From Verrucomicrobiota bacterium (GTDB lineage Bacteria; Verrucomicrobiota; Verrucomicrobiia; Verrucomicrobiales; Akkermansiaceae): DNA of 6,768 nt. A program made the position numbers and the translations under genes. This document shows positions 1 through 5,791 of this stretch, in pieces (position 1 is the first letter of the stretch; each line of letters begins with the position of its first letter). Where the stretch lies: NCBI GenBank assembly GCA_026397695.1, contig JAPLUJ010000269.1:1-6768 (forward strand). Reading direction: 5' to 3'. The notes under the pieces are model-generated. The model was not told where the DNA came from and ran no database searches. It saw only the letters and a program-made list of their open reading frames with translations.

Positions 1-737
1 ACCGCCTGGCGGAACTCAATGGTTTCCTGTGAGCCAAGGATCTTCGTTTGGGCTTCCGAAAGACCTTTTACAATCCGCGCGAGGTATTGATTGACCCTTT
101 TGCGATGTTCCTCATCCAGGTTTTGAAACACGCTTGCAATATTGCCACCCTCACGGCGCAACAATTCACCTGGATCCGGTTTCTGCATCGTTTTGATTTC
201 ATTCGGATTAAGATTGTAAACCTCGATCCTGGACAGCGCGTCGAAGGCAGGCCTGAATTCGGCCAGGCCGGAGGCGGCGACCAGAAACAACCGGTCAGGA
301 AGCGCCGCCGGCAGCAATGCAAGCGAGCTCCTGTCCACTTTTCCAGATTGGACGTGGTAAAAATGTTCCTTCATGTCAGCGGTGATCATCCTGCATTCTT
401 CGTTTTGAACCTCGAATCCACCGTCCTTACGGGCTCCAATTTTGAAACTCAGATGCCCGGATGTGACATCAGGCAGTTCAAAATCGAGGCGAATGGAAAA
501 GTGATTGGGATGCCCGCCGGAGCGCCGTCGCACCTCCTTGATGGTACCCCGGTCCCGCAACGCATGGTCCAGAGAGGTTTTGAGAGAGTCCGCCACAAAG
601 CGAAAGCTGTCGAGAAAATTGCTTTTCCCCGACCCGTTAGGGCCGATGAGAAAAGCCAGACGCGGCAGATCAATCTGACAGGCAGAAATGCTCTTGTAGT
701 TGCGTAGGGTGACTCTGCGAATGAATTGGCCTTTCAT
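1..737 (-). CDS. AAA-family ATPase, N-terminal part (runs off left edge)
   Basis: The minus strand is open from an ATG at 737 to the window edge, giving about 245 residues with no stop. It begins MKGQFIRRVTLRNYKSISA and continues to a textbook Walker A motif, GPNGSGKS, at residues 32-39. This start followed by a P-loop is typical of the RecF/SMC-like predicted ATPases (AAA_21/AAA_15, COG4637/COG1106 type). The stretch near residue 200 (NPNEI...PDPGELL...GGNIASVF) also fits that family. Walker B, the signature motif and the D-loop should lie left of the window, so completeness cannot be judged. Such proteins bind and hydrolyse ATP in the cytoplasm; many are uncharacterised and some belong to defence or repair modules, but no partner gene is visible here. 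The purine-rich AGAGAAAG just upstream is a possible ribosome site. A GTG at 839 is in frame and would add 34 residues, but the ATG gives the usual family N-terminus. Family assignment is firm; cellular role is unknown. Confidence 0.9.
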   Translation of the reverse strand, partial: MKGQFIRRVTLRNYKSISACQIDLPRLAFLIGPNGSGKSNFLDSFRFVADSLKTSLDHALRDRGTIKEVRRRSGGHPNHFSIRLDFELPDVTSGHLSFKIGARKDGGFEVQNEECRMITADMKEHFYHVQSGKVDRSSLALLPAALPDRLFLVAASGLAEFRPAFDALSRIEVYNLNPNEIKTMQKPDPGELLRREGGNIASVFQNLDEEHRKRVNQYLARIVKGLSEAQTKILGSQETIEFRQA

Positions 738-756
738 GACTTTCTCTGGGCGGTGA

Positions 757-1089
757 TCATACACTAGAAATTGGTTCAAGGAAACGTAATCCTTGAACTC
801 GACAACGAAGCCATCGTCCGAGAGGAGCTGGGTGGTCACGAATTATGAAGGGTTGGATTTCGCGGTTTTTGAAGGCGGCCTCGATGGCGGCGGGGTTGTG
901 ATGGTTGAGGATGTCAAGTGCCTTGACAGTTAGGGTGGCCTGCCACTCGGCGGAGGCGGGTTTCTGTCGGCGCAGGACATTGCAGACCTGATGGATGAAG
1001 AGCAGGGCGGCTGTGAAGACCGCGCTCGCGCAGGCCGAGTTGCGATGCGCGGAGAGGGAGTGAGGACGAACAAGTGATCCGTATTTAAC
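757..1089 (-). pseudogene. Start-less coding-like remnant between yggU and the ATPase gene
   Basis: Directly after the TGA of the DUF167 gene (1090-1092), the same minus-strand frame stays open for 110 codons until a TGA at 757-759, yet it contains no ATG, GTG or TTG. From about 1020 to 850 most codons end in C or G, and the peptide is amphipathic and protein-like (for example AALLFIHQVCNVLRRQKP and ALDILNHHNPAAIEAAFKN). Beyond about 835 the neighbouring frame reads more naturally (DDGFVVEFKDYVSLNQFLVY) and leads into the ATPase ATG. This fits the 3' end of a decayed gene, possibly with a frameshift near 825-845. I do not recognise the family. A transposase tail is one possibility but no motif proves it. 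No other gene is supported in 738-1089. Confidence 0.3.
774..798. repeat. 9-bp perfect inverted repeat upstream of the ATPase gene
   Basis: GTTCAAGGA (774-782) and TCCTTGAAC (790-798) are exact reverse complements separated by a 7-base spacer, AACGTAA. The element ends 36 bases before the ATPase ATG at 737. A TATGAT (minus strand, just inside it) resembles a -10 box, but no well-spaced -35 accompanies it. The symmetry fits a dimeric repressor operator or an RNA hairpin in the leader. No T-run follows on either strand, so a classical terminator is unlikely. The symmetry is seen directly; its role is inferred. Confidence 0.4.
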
Positions 1090-1341
1090 TCAAGGCAGCG
1101 GCGTTCCGTCGGGAATTGCGAAGGTTTTGAAACGCGACGCATTGCCCTTGGCGAGGACGACTTGGGATTTCGGCAGGCCCAGTGATTGGGCGAGGAAGTC
1201 GCGCAGTTCCCGGTTGGCCTTGCCCTCGGTTGGCGGTGCGGCGACGCGCACACGCAGAATGCGTCCGGCCTGCGGATCATCCTCCCAGCCGATGATTTCG
1301 CTGCGGCGGGCATTGGGGGTGGCACGGACACACAGGTTCAT
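1090..1341 (-). CDS. DUF167 / YggU family protein
   Basis: This is an 83-residue protein that starts MNLCVRATPNARRSEIIGW and ends in a proline-containing tail. It carries the family hallmarks in order: a basic PNARRSE stretch near residues 9-15, the core RVRVAAPPTEGKAN at about 30-43, an amphipathic helix (RELRDFLAQSLGL) and VVLAKGNASRFKTF at 61-74. These match E. coli YggU (IAAPPVDGQAN and VVIEKGELGRHK regions). The family is small, cytosolic, widely conserved and of unknown biochemical function, so no activity is proposed. I chose the ATG at 1341 because homologous proteins start just before this strand. An ATG at 1386 in the same frame would add 15 residues without family character. There is no strong Shine-Dalgarno. 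The gene is divergent from the FHA gene; about 110-135 AT-richer bases between them must hold both promoters, though I see no convincing -35/-10 pair. Confidence 0.85.
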   Translation of the reverse strand: MNLCVRATPNARRSEIIGWEDDPQAGRILRVRVAAPPTEGKANRELRDFLAQSLGLPKSQVVLAKGNASRFKTFAIPDGTPLP

Positions 1342-2013
1342 CCGCCGCAAGCATCGGACGAAGCCTCCGTGGTGACAAGTCTGCATCCGCCGGGGAAAAT
1401 TAGTTATCAGGAAAAACAACGTGCAATTACCGCGAAAAAATGAGAGAACGTGTTGGCCGCAACCGTTTTCAAAATTATGCCACGCGTCACCGTCACCGTT
1501 CCCGATAAAACCGCCCAACCCTATCGTTTTCCGCTCGACCGCGAATGTGTCACCCTCGGCAGGGGCAGCGACAACGACATTGGTCTCGGTGAAGCACGCG
1601 GAAATGTTGCGGGTGCATGGAGGGTATGTGTTGCGCGATCTTGACTCGACAAACGGCATCAAGCTGGACGACGAACGCAGGGCGGAGATTTCGCTACACA
1701 GTGGCCTTTCGGTGAAGCTGGGCGATGTGCCCTTTGATTTTCAACTCATTGATGAAGAGCTGGAAGTGCTTGTCCGGGAGAAAATGAAAACTGCAGAACC
1801 GGTCGTGCGCGAGCCCGAGATGTCGCTGCCGAAGCTGCCACCCTTGAAGGTCAAGCCGCCACACGCGGTGCCGGTACCGAAGATTCAGAGTGGCAGCGAT
1901 TCCAGAGCCATCCTGTTGTTGATCCTGCTCGCGTTGGCGGCGTTTTTCAGCGGCATGACGGTCCGCTTCTATAAGGAAACGGGCGGCTCGTTGATCAGTG
2001 CGATGATGGGCCA

Positions 2014-2023
2014 CCCCCCCCCC
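2014..2023 (+). repeat. C10 homopolymer inside the FHA protein gene
   Basis: Ten consecutive C bases encode three prolines (with the preceding CAC) between the membrane segment and the proline-rich tail. The tract is long enough to be prone to slippage during replication or to miscounting during sequencing. At the present length the downstream frame encodes the regular proline repeats up to the TAA at 2195-2197. Confidence 0.9.
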
Positions 2024-2056
2024 ACTGTGAACCTTCCCGCCAAGACGCTGCCCACC

Positions 2057-2164
2057 GTGCCGGTGACGCCCGCCGTGCCGGAAACTCCCGCCGTGCCGGT
2101 GACGCCCGCCGTGCCGGAGACGCCCGCCGTGCCGCAGACGCCCGCCGTGCCGGAGACGTCTGGC
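2057..2164 (+). repeat. Six tandem 18-bp units encoding a VPxTPA repeat
   Basis: Units start at 2057, 2075, 2093, 2111, 2129 and 2147, with consensus GTGCCGGNGACGCCCGCC. The first five encode VPVTPA, VPETPA, VPVTPA, VPETPA and VPQTPA; the sixth has diverged to VPETSG. Unit length is a multiple of three, so gain or loss of copies would change only tail length. The repeat forms a stiff proline/threonine-rich segment on the outer side of the membrane. Confidence 0.9.
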
Positions 2165-2205
2165 ACTACTCCAGTTCCGGCGACTCCCGATCCATAACTT
2201 CTGGC

Positions 2206-2250
2206 AAGACCCGCGTTGTTATGTTAGAAATGCGGGGCAAGCGGGTTTTT
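2206..2250 (+). terminator. Possible terminator after the FHA gene
   Basis: AAGACCCGC (2206-2214) can pair with GCGGGTTTT (2241-2249), with one G-U pair, and the T-run continues to 2250. The 26-base loop is longer than usual. It lies between the convergent FHA gene and the 2224-3582 gene and overlaps the end of the latter. Weak support. Confidence 0.25.
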
Positions 2251-3582
2251 ATTCGCCTCGCGGGAAAAAGTCCGGTCCATGCGGTTGAGGTAATCGGATA
2301 GATCATCCTGGCGGCGGTGTGGGTTGGCTTTGAGGCGTTCCTTGAGTGGGAGGTAATCGTCGAAAGCGCCGCTGGTTTCGCGGGCGCGGGTGATTTCGAA
2401 CCAATCGAGATAGTCACGGGCGCGGGTGGCCCGGGCGCTCATGGTCGCACGCGTTTCCTCAAGGGTGGCGAGCCGCCTGGCAACGTCCTTGGTTTGGTTT
2501 TTGGCGATGGCCCCGAGCACACCCTGGTATTCGGTCAGCAGTGGACGGTAGGAGGGAAAGCACCGGTAGCTGAGACGGACGAGAGCATCCTGGGCAAGAC
2601 GCACTGCGGCAAAGCGCTCAGGCTCCTTGAGGGCGGCCAACTCCGGCCATGCGGCGAGATTTTTTGGTTGGACGATGCCATCTGCGGTAGTGAAATCGAG
2701 GTGCAATGCTTCGGTGAGCGCGGTTTCGGTCTGTTGGATGGTACAGATATCCGTGAGCAGGTTGAGGCCGCCCTTGCTGGCGAATTGCAGGGCCCACCAT
2801 TTCGCGAGGCTGGTTTCCGAGAGATTGAGTTCGGGAAAATAGGCGGCCACCTCGGAGAGGAAGGCGCGGCATCCTTCCTTGCCCTGCGGTTGCTCTAACA
2901 ATGCCATCACCAGCGCGCCCGACGAAACCCGGAAGGCGGCACGCATCGCCGCATCCATGTCTTCAAACGCGTGCTCGGTAACCACGAAGAGTTCGTCGAT
3001 CTTGAACAGCCCGCCTCGTTTGAAGAGCGCTGCATACAGGTGGCGATCACTCTGGTTGAGGTGCCATGCGGTGGCTTCGCGCAAACCGTCGGAGAGCCAG
3101 GGCGGCACGACGAGCGCCCGTTCCGCCGCACCGGCCGGGGGCTTGCGCAAAGCCCTCTCGTAAAGCAGCGCGGCGGTGACCGCACGCTTGAAGCGCTCCT
3201 GCTCGATGCCACGGCTCAGGTGCACATCGAGTAACAACTCGCTGACCCCCTCGACGACTAACAACTGGATGTTCACGGTACGGGCGGGCAGAGGATCCCC
3301 CGGTTTTCCATGCAGGCGGATGGTGACGGGCACCTTCCATGTATCCGCTTCGCCAGTGAGGCGCAGCAGTTCGTCCTTTGTTTCATCCGCCAGCAAGGCC
3401 ACCGATCCGCGCACCAAACTATCGCCGCCGCTCACCCGGAATTGTTTGGAGCGGCTGACCACCGGTGCGGCGCGGGCTGCGGGTTGCGCCGCGGGCTCGG
3501 CCACCGGCAAGGCCCGCGGGATTTCCTCCGCGACGATGGCCGCGGTGCAACCCCATCCCAATGCCAGTAGGCGCAATATCAT
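2224..3582 (-). CDS. Exported protein resembling a zinc-less MA-type peptidase
   Basis: This gene encodes 452 residues from ATG 3582. The N-terminus MILRLLALGWGCTAAIVAEE looks like a short signal peptide with cleavage after AIVA, followed by an Ala/Pro-rich linker to about residue 43. A beta-rich part (TWKVPVTIRLHG, TVNIQLLVVEGVSELLLDVHLS) leads to a helix at 130-147 and then VPPWLSDGLREATAWHLN at 159-176. The order of these elements resembles peptidase MA-like (gluzincin) proteins, where HExxH sits in the helix and a P-WL-EGLA stretch follows. Here the helix reads RFKRAVTAALLYERAL, with no HExxH, so catalysis by zinc is not expected. The C-terminal 180 residues are helical and charged, and a zinc site does not appear there either. 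The start lies seven bases after the stop of the upstream gene, with no clear Shine-Dalgarno, so coupling is likely. The family link is inference; the product could equally be named hypothetical exported protein. Confidence 0.8.
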   Translation of the reverse strand: MILRLLALGWGCTAAIVAEEIPRALPVAEPAAQPAARAAPVVSRSKQFRVSGGDSLVRGSVALLADETKDELLRLTGEADTWKVPVTIRLHGKPGDPLPARTVNIQLLVVEGVSELLLDVHLSRGIEQERFKRAVTAALLYERALRKPPAGAAERALVVPPWLSDGLREATAWHLNQSDRHLYAALFKRGGLFKIDELFVVTEHAFEDMDAAMRAAFRVSSGALVMALLEQPQGKEGCRAFLSEVAAYFPELNLSETSLAKWWALQFASKGGLNLLTDICTIQQTETALTEALHLDFTTADGIVQPKNLAAWPELAALKEPERFAAVRLAQDALVRLSYRCFPSYRPLLTEYQGVLGAIAKNQTKDVARRLATLEETRATMSARATRARDYLDWFEITRARETSGAFDDYLPLKERLKANPHRRQDDLSDYLNRMDRTFSREANKNPLAPHF

Positions 3583-3589
3583 GTGAAAT

Positions 3590-4288
3590 TCAAAAAGCGG
3601 GTGGCAGTCCGGTAGGATCGTTTGACGGTTCCAGGGGATTGAGGATGAGGCGGTGTTTTTCGATCTTGATGCGGGCCATCTCCTCAAAGCCCAGATGGAT
3701 TTCCTCATCGAACAACGTTGCCAATTGCTTATAGGAAGGCAGCACCAACAGCAAAAAGCCCTGCGGTACCACCAACTGTCCGAAACGCCCGCCTTTGAGC
3801 GGTTGGGGCAGATATGGGTGATAGGGGCCACCGTGCAGATGCACTTCGGTCCGGAGACCTTTGGGACCCTGCTTCTTCTGGACCTTGAAAAACATCGAAA
3901 CGGTGAAGGGTTGCTTCATGATGTGACGCTCTATGATCACCTCCGCATAACCATCTTCCAAACGCACCCATACCCGGTCGAGTGAAACCAGTTGTGCTAA
4001 CAGACCGCTTTGTTTGGCAACAAGCGTACGGCCGAGCCATCGGTTGATTTGGGTTTCCGTCAAGGTGACCGGATACCCGCGGATCACCGAGTTTTGGAGA
4101 ACCACCTTCATGTCCGGCCCGGCAGCGGCTGTTTGCGTCTGGTCGTAACCGCCGATGTCCGTTAGATCCTGCGACCGGGTGATGAAAACCATGGCCATCC
4201 CGAGGCCGACAGCGCCCGCCAGCAGGATTAGGGAAAGCAATCTGCGGAGGCAGCCGCCACCGGATCTGGTCTCTGAGGAATCGGCCAT
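3590..4288 (-). CDS. Single-pass membrane protein of unknown function
   Basis: A 232-residue protein starting MADSSETRSGGG. A short cytoplasmic N-terminus with basic residues (LRR) precedes a hydrophobic segment at about 17-37 (LLSLILLAGAVGLGMAMVFI), so the remaining 195 residues are predicted to lie outside the cytoplasm. That part begins with a flexible stretch, then VTLTETQINRWLG at 75-86, then alternating beta-like strands (DRVWVRLEDGYAEVIIERHI, PFTVSMFFKVQ) and an amphipathic C-terminus. The 'TETQINRWL' plus beta-strand pattern is reminiscent of small membrane-anchored lipid-binding-like domains, but I recognise no family and propose no function. ATG 4288 was chosen because it gives a compact N-terminus just before the membrane segment. 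ATG 4306 and TTG 4324 are in frame; none has a good Shine-Dalgarno. It lies 55 bases after the fmdB-like gene and seven bases before the next gene, in what is probably one operon. Confidence 0.8.
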   Translation of the reverse strand: MADSSETRSGGGCLRRLLSLILLAGAVGLGMAMVFITRSQDLTDIGGYDQTQTAAAGPDMKVVLQNSVIRGYPVTLTETQINRWLGRTLVAKQSGLLAQLVSLDRVWVRLEDGYAEVIIERHIMKQPFTVSMFFKVQKKQGPKGLRTEVHLHGGPYHPYLPQPLKGGRFGQLVVPQGFLLLVLPSYKQLATLFDEEIHLGFEEMARIKIEKHRLILNPLEPSNDPTGLPPAF

Positions 4289-4343
4289 GAACGGTCTGCT
4301 TAGCATGGCGCCGCGAACTTGCAAAGCCTCGCTTCACGCGGCC

Positions 4344-4637
4344 TCAATCCGCCGCTTTCGGTGCGGGAGTTGCGGGTGTGCTGGGAGCGGCGGCCGGGGT
4401 CTCGCTCTTGTCGCCGCCTTTTTCCGCCTTGGAAGCCGCTTGATACGAAGATGAGCGGTAATCGGTTTGATAGAACCCCGCGCCCTTGAACAGGATGCCA
4501 CCGCCCGTGCCAAGCAGGCGTTTGACTTGGCCACCACAGTTCTCGTCCGGGCAATGAATGAGTTTCTCGTCATTCATGCCTTGAAACACCTCGAAACGTT
4601 TCCCGCATTGTTGACATTCGTAGTCGTAGTTCGGCAT
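4344..4637 (-). CDS. FmdB-family zinc-ribbon protein
   Basis: A 97-residue protein, MPNYDYECQQCGKRFEVFQG at its start. Cys8 and Cys11 (CQQC) and Cys29 and Cys34 (CPDENC) form a four-cysteine zinc ribbon; the second pair is spaced by four residues rather than the usual two. After it comes QVKRLLGTGGGILFKGAGFYQTDYRSSSY, the typical FmdB/CxxC_CxxC_SSSS (PF09723) continuation. The last 27 residues are Lys, Pro and Ala-rich and probably disordered. The family was named from a gene near the formamidase/methylamide utilisation operon of Methylophilus; its general role is unsettled, with regulatory functions suggested. The ATG at 4637 gives the canonical family N-terminus, while the open frame further upstream is not family-like. 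It is the first gene of a probable three-gene minus-strand operon and is divergent from hprK. Confidence 0.92.
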   Translation of the reverse strand: MPNYDYECQQCGKRFEVFQGMNDEKLIHCPDENCGGQVKRLLGTGGGILFKGAGFYQTDYRSSSYQAASKAEKGGDKSETPAAAPSTPATPAPKAAD

Positions 4638-4651
4638 GGCTTGCGGCGCGC

Positions 4652-4679
4652 CTTGTAACACGTTTCCCCGCCGGTGCAA
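4652..4679 (-). promoter_or_regulatory. Weak sigma70-like promoter candidate for the fmdB operon
   Basis: On the minus strand, TTGCAC (4674-4679) and TACAAG (4652-4657) are separated by 16 bases. Matches to TTGACA and TATAAT are three and four of six. It would start transcription shortly before the ATG at 4637, leaving a very short leader. Spacing is right but both boxes are poor. Confidence 0.2.
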
Positions 4680-4766
4680 CCCCGGCGTGCGGGCGGGCGT
4701 CGGACAACACAACCCACGCCTCCCGACCGGCTTGGGATTTCGCGTGCCGTGGGCGGCTTCTTCTGC

Positions 4767-4772
4767 TTTAAT
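4767..4772 (+). promoter_or_regulatory. -10-like box immediately upstream of hprK
   Basis: TTTAAT matches TATAAT at five of six positions and ends seven bases before the hprK ATG at 4780. No Shine-Dalgarno is present in the bases between, which read CCCCGGC. If this is the -10 element, transcription would begin at or next to the A of the ATG, giving a leaderless mRNA. No good -35 is found 16-18 bases upstream, so support is modest. Confidence 0.3.
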
Positions 4773-4779
4773 CCCCGGC

Positions 4780-5733
4780 ATGCAGCCACGTGTTAAAACC
4801 GTCGCCTCAATCACCATTGGGCAATTCTACGAAAACCACGCCGAAGCTCTCGGGTTGGTGCTACTCGGCGAACGGGTCGGCTTTGACCGCCCGATTTACG
4901 AACCCGCAATGAACCGCCCGGGTCTCACGCTCGCCGGATTCCATGCCCATTTCGCCTGGAAACGGTTGCAGGTGCTCGGTAACGCCGAGCTCGCCTATCT
5001 GCGCAAACTCTCACCCACCCTGCGGATCGACCGCTTCCGGAGGATGTGTGACCGCAAGATTCCATGCATTGTGGTGGCCCGGGGCGCGAAGCTGGAAGAT
5101 GCCCTGCTGGCCGTGACCCAGGAACGTTCCATCCCGGTCTTCGGCACCTCACAGATCACGAAGAATTTCCTCAACACCGCCACCATCGGGCTCGAACACG
5201 ACTTCGCGCCCAGCGTGACCCTGCATGGCTGCATGGTGGACATGCGCGGGGTCGGCGTGTTGATCGTCGGCAAAAGCGGATCGGGAAAATCCGAAACGGC
5301 GATCGGCCTGCTAGAACGCGGTGCCGTGTTGGTGGCAGATGACATGGTGCGCGTCAAATACGTGGGGGGCGACCTCGTCGCCAGCGCACCGGATTTGTCC
5401 CGTGGTTACATGGAGATCCGCGGCATCGGCATCGTCAACGTGGCGAACCTCTACGGCCTCGCCTCGATCCGGCCGGACAAACGCCTGGATCTGGTGGTCA
5501 TGCTCAAGCCGCACGCCGATCTCAACGAGGTGGACCGTCTCGGCATGCAGCAAAAAACCTACGAGATCATGGGCCAGAATGTGCCCCATGTGGAAATCCC
5601 GGTCGCGCCGGGCCGCGATACGGCACGCTTGGTGACCATTGCCGCGCTCGACCTGCAACTCCGCCGCTTGGGATATAACATGGCGGACGAGTTCAACCAG
5701 CGCTTGCTCAAGCACATGGCGACGGACACCTGA
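4780..5733 (+). CDS. hprK: HPr kinase/phosphorylase
   Basis: A 317-residue protein, the normal length for HprK (about 310-330). It phosphorylates the seryl site (Ser46 in Gram-positive numbering) of HPr or a paralogue and can reverse the reaction, linking carbon or PTS status to regulation. Residues 1-130 form the N-terminal domain. The C-terminal kinase domain contains TLHGCMVDMRGVGVLIVGKS, in which His149 is the expected catalytic His, then the Walker A GKSGSGKS at 164-171 and LVADDMV at 184-190 with the conserved Asp pair. The HprK signature MEIRGIGIVN is at 211-220, and PGRDTARLVTIAALD at 277-291 corresponds to the usual PGRN-A region, with Asp in place of Asn. All core residues seem present, so the enzyme should be active. 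ATG 4780 gives the normal N-terminus; no Shine-Dalgarno precedes it. No HPr or PTS gene is in the window. The gene is convergent with the protease gene, with 58 bases between them. Confidence 0.97.
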   Translation: MQPRVKTVASITIGQFYENHAEALGLVLLGERVGFDRPIYEPAMNRPGLTLAGFHAHFAWKRLQVLGNAELAYLRKLSPTLRIDRFRRMCDRKIPCIVVARGAKLEDALLAVTQERSIPVFGTSQITKNFLNTATIGLEHDFAPSVTLHGCMVDMRGVGVLIVGKSGSGKSETAIGLLERGAVLVADDMVRVKYVGGDLVASAPDLSRGYMEIRGIGIVNVANLYGLASIRPDKRLDLVVMLKPHADLNEVDRLGMQQKTYEIMGQNVPHVEIPVAPGRDTARLVTIAALDLQLRRLGYNMADEFNQRLLKHMATDT

Positions 5734-5738
5734 TCCTA

Positions 5739-5753
5739 CGGATGCCACATCCG
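5739..5753 (+). repeat. Small hairpin between the convergent hprK and protease genes
   Basis: CGGATG (5739-5744) and CATCCG (5748-5753) form a perfect 6-bp stem with a three-base loop, CCA, six bases after the hprK stop. It is in the right place for a shared transcription stop but has no T-run on either side. The rest of 5734-5791 holds no gene. Confidence 0.3.
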
Positions 5754-5791
5754 GTTGAGCACAAGCACGCGGGGGTCCAGCAAGGAGTTCA

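Larger units (their letters stand above)
1477..2197 (+). pseudogene. FHA-domain membrane protein with frameshift in the FHA domain
   Basis: Two reading frames together encode one protein. The first, from ATG 1477, gives MPRVTVTVPDKTAQPYRF then VTLGRGSDNDI, the beta strands and Gly-Arg of an FHA domain, up to about 1581. The rest lies in the next frame from about 1583: VSVKHAEM, then LRDLDSTNGIKLD, the conserved Ser-x-x-His and Asn-Gly of the same domain. FHA domains bind phosphothreonine peptides; Arg29, the Ser and the Asn are the expected ligands. A hydrophobic segment (AILLLILLALAAFFSGM, about 1906-1956) then crosses the membrane, leaving a proline-rich tail outside the cytoplasm. About six residues normally found between NDI and VSxxH are missing, so a deletion of roughly 17 bases would explain both the gap and the shift. 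A GTG at 1450 follows a purine-rich GAGAGA and is an alternative start adding nine residues. Whether the break is biological or a sequence error cannot be told from this window. Confidence 0.8.

Noticed and set aside
48..707. Plus-strand open frame of 219 codons
   Set aside because: It is antisense to the ATPase, whose minus frame has a Walker A motif and family features; the plus-strand peptide has no recognisable pattern.
930..1331. Minus-strand frame of 133 codons overlapping yggU
   Set aside because: Pro/Arg/Ser-rich peptide typical of an off-frame reading; yggU occupies the same DNA with clear family motifs.
1342..1449. Promoters in the AT-richer gap between yggU and the FHA gene
   Set aside because: TTGCAC and TTGTTT on the minus strand have no -10 box at usable spacing, and the plus strand shows no convincing pair.
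1969..2166. Minus-strand Gly-Thr-Ala-Gly-Val repeat peptide resembling a collagen-like or PE-PGRS-like protein
   Set aside because: It is only the reverse reading of the 18-bp proline repeats in the FHA gene, and lacks a supported gene context.
2317..2898. Plus-strand open frame of 193 codons
   Set aside because: It lies antisense within the 452-residue exported protein, which has a signal peptide and consistent composition.
4638..4779. N-terminal extension of hprK from ATG 4636
   Set aside because: The added 48 residues are Pro, Gly and Arg-rich and unlike any HprK N-terminus; starting at 4780 gives the normal family length.
5311..5748. Minus-strand frame of 145 codons opposite hprK
   Set aside because: His/Val/Asp-rich antisense reading of the hprK kinase domain with no independent support.
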